From contig WHVY01000004.1 in NCBI GenBank assembly GCA_022266195.1, positions 1,071,501-1,135,500 of the forward strand: DNA of 64,000 bases. The letters are read 5' to 3'. Position numbers and translations under genes: made by a program. The DNA is from Tetranychus cinnabarinus. Taxonomy: Eukaryota > Arthropoda > Arachnida > Trombidiformes > Tetranychidae. Positions 61,901 to 64,000 of this stretch are shown piece after piece. The notes under the pieces are model-generated. The model had not been told where the DNA came from. It made no database searches and saw nothing but the letters and a program-made list of their open reading frames with translations. Each line of letters begins with the position of its first letter. Position 1 is the stretch's first letter.

Positions 61901-63968
61901 CTGAAGATTGAAAGTCATTGCAGTTTTGCGCATTCATTGCATAGTGATCTCGATTGGAAGTTGTTCAAATGTCGATTAAAAGTCTATTTACCGTTATTCT
62001 TAAAGCTCGTTCTTTTCAATTGAAACTAAGTAACAATTTTCTAGTTGACCAGAAAACATATCGACTGATAATATACAAGTTTTTAATGCCTTTAACATTA
62101 CCAATTGTGTAATGAAGTGAAAATTTTATTCTCGATTTCCGTTTTTTCCGTTTCTTTTCTTTTTCTTTTTCATGTTTTCTTCCTTCTTTTTGTTCCTTCC
62201 AACATCTTTCCGGTTAAGAATTTTAATTTGACTCAAATGCTGTCTACAATTATAATAAACTCCCCTCTACTTTACCATCATCAACATCGTCTTCTTTGAA
62301 TTTTCATCTTCAAGTTGACTGTAAAACTCTTGATAGCATCAATTTCCATGTCATTGAGACTTCCTTGAGAACCTAAATAAAGGTCACAAAATAATTTTCC
62401 TTTTTTTCTCTTTTCTTTCTTTCTTTGCCCTTTTTCCCTCTTTCCTATCTTCTTTTCTTCTTCTCTCTTTTTATTCTTGTCAACCTTTTCTTCCTTTCAT
62501 CATCACTGGTTACAATGTTCCCGCTTTCGTTTCGTTTCTCCAAAACTCATAGCCTGTCTTTGCCCCGCTCAAAGCGACAGTTTCGTTTTTTTATGCACTT
62601 GTTTCCCAAATTTATGCACATTCAACTAACAATTGCTTTCCTTCAATTTGCCTTTTTATATTGTCTTTTCTTCTTTGCTTTTCTGACAGATTATTTTTTG
62701 TCTCGTGCTATTGTCACTCATTTCAAGCTCTGCTTGTCACCTTAAAGATGCACATAAGCAACATCATTAACCTACGATAATCTGATTCATGAACAAAGTA
62801 TTTTTGCTGCTAAATTGATTCAAAACTTACAGGTTATTCAAACTGTTTATAAATTAGTTTTGAGAGTTAAACTGCTCAAAGCAAGTAATGCAAGAAAAGG
62901 TTTCATTCGTCAAATCGTAATCGAGATGGTTTCGTTGAACCCTTTGAATGGATTCAGCTCGATTTCATGGTTAAGTAAAGTGTTTTCGAGACTTTTGGTT
63001 ACAATGTTTTTTGAGTTTCACTTGAGTTTTTATTTATTTATTTTTATTTGTTTTCATTAATACGCAATCATTTTGATTAGCTTTACTCAATGATGTTAAC
63101 CTTGTGACAAATAAAAGGCGTTCAAGCGAGTAGTAAGTTGAGGTCATATTCAGGAATGCAACAAAATACGATTGATGTTGGATGATGGCGATCATATTTC
63201 TTTGTTGACTTCATCCTTACATTGGATATTACATGACATATTAAATAGTCAGCCAGTCTGTCTTCTTTTCAGACTCTCTGTCTGAATTCTTTTGCTTCAA
63301 TTTCTTTTTCGCTTGCGAACCCAACGAATATATTTGTTGCCTGATGAACCGAGTCTCACCCAACAAACTCCTAAGTTTAACCTTAATTGTAGTTGAGCCT
63401 CATTAGGTGAACCTCTTCGGGTCATCTAGAACTGTTATTCAGAGGTAAAAAAGATGAAAAGAAAACAGAAAATGCAGAAAGATTTATTGTTCATGTCTGA
63501 GTTTTTATTAATCAATCATTCGCCGAGCCGTTGAAACAACAAAAAAGCAACCAATCAGTTCGACTTTTGATTCTCACAATTTCAATCAAATTGTCTCATT
63601 GAACTTTAATATTTGCACGATTAAACTCTAGTCTAGTTTTATTTGTTGTGATTGTTTAATTTTTCATGAGTTGTCACTGATTGTAACAAGTTGAGTTTTG
63701 CTTGAAAATGTTTCAATTGCATTTGAGTTCAATGTCTAATCTTAAATGTTAAATTGTATCTAATTTAGTTCGACAATCAATTACAGTTTAACTCAGACTT
63801 TGGATTGTTTGAAATGGCTTTGAACAATTAATTGAGATGAATTAAAGTTTATTAGACAAAAATTTACTCCGATATTTATGTTTGAAGGGAATAAGCAATC
63901 TTTGTACAATTTAGATCGTAACATTTTCATGTTTAGTTGAGATGATTTGATCCATTAAGTTGACAATG
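55942..63968. other. Gene-free 8-kb flank upstream of the LIM-homeobox gene
   Basis: No convincing gene in 8 kb. The most protein-like ORF is 59205-59501 (minus, 98 codons, true ATG, mixed composition), with no recognised domain. Others are pyrimidine-strand ORFs. The segment should include the promoter and probably enhancers of the LIM-homeobox gene. A 5' UTR intron is possible, because an AG lies within 40 bases upstream of the ATG. Confidence 0.5.
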
Positions 63969-64000
63969 AAGATGGATTAGGTATTTGAGTTTAAGTTTTT
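63969..64000. repeat. Right copy of the 32-base direct repeat, truncated by the window edge
   Basis: Identical to 44950-44981 in the same orientation and still matching when the window stops, so the true repeat is longer. By position it predicts another copy of the Gly50 homeobox exon about 55-90 bases to the right, on the minus strand. Confidence 0.85.

Overview
The window is nuclear DNA from an arthropod. It is AT-rich (roughly 30% GC by eye), with mostly short GT-AG introns, long purine- or pyrimidine-rich intergenic stretches and many GAT/CAT, GAA and poly-Asn/Gln/Ser runs. Gene content (a Dachs-like class XX myosin, an apterous/Lhx2/9 LIM-homeobox gene, a tramtrack-type BTB zinc-finger protein) fits an arthropod. 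The compact style suggests an acariform mite, but that assignment is an inference.

Layout. 1-4714 (+): C-terminal ~1,456 residues of a UBR1/UBR2 N-recognin E3 ligase, cut by the left edge. 4715-9510: gene-poor. 9511-12294 (-): intronless BTB/AT-hook/two-C2H2 factor. 12295-17173: gene-poor, with a GC-rich hairpin and a TATA-like motif. 17174-18583 (-): intronless TMEM135. 18584-22038: gene-poor. 22039-32866 (-): 15-exon Dachs-like myosin (1,097 aa) with one 5.1-kb intron. 32867-35508: divergent intergenic region. 35509-41847 (+): 7-exon DENND1/connecdenn (921 aa). 41848-45036: intergenic, containing a 750-bp element with terminal inverted repeats. 45037-55941 (-): LIM-homeobox gene of the apterous/Lhx2/9 class. 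55942-64000: gene-free flank whose last 32 bases repeat the region just downstream of the 45-kb homeobox exon.

Main discovery. The LIM-homeobox gene has one exon carrying both LIM domains and homeodomain residues 1-46. Two different terminal exons can complete recognition helix 3 in frame: a conventional Gln50 exon at 50.4 kb and a second at 45.2 kb that keeps W48, F49, N51 and R53 but has Gly at position 50, followed by a short unrelated tail. A lone FLYWCH zinc-finger ORF lies between the two on the same strand. The right edge of the window begins a second copy of sequence downstream of the Gly50 exon, which points to a tandem copy outside the window. DENND1 next to Lhx2/9 is also the arrangement in vertebrates (DENND1A-LHX2, DENND1B-LHX9), which suggests an ancient regulatory block.

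All exon joins were made by eye from splice consensus and reading phase. No alignment, RNA evidence or database search was available.
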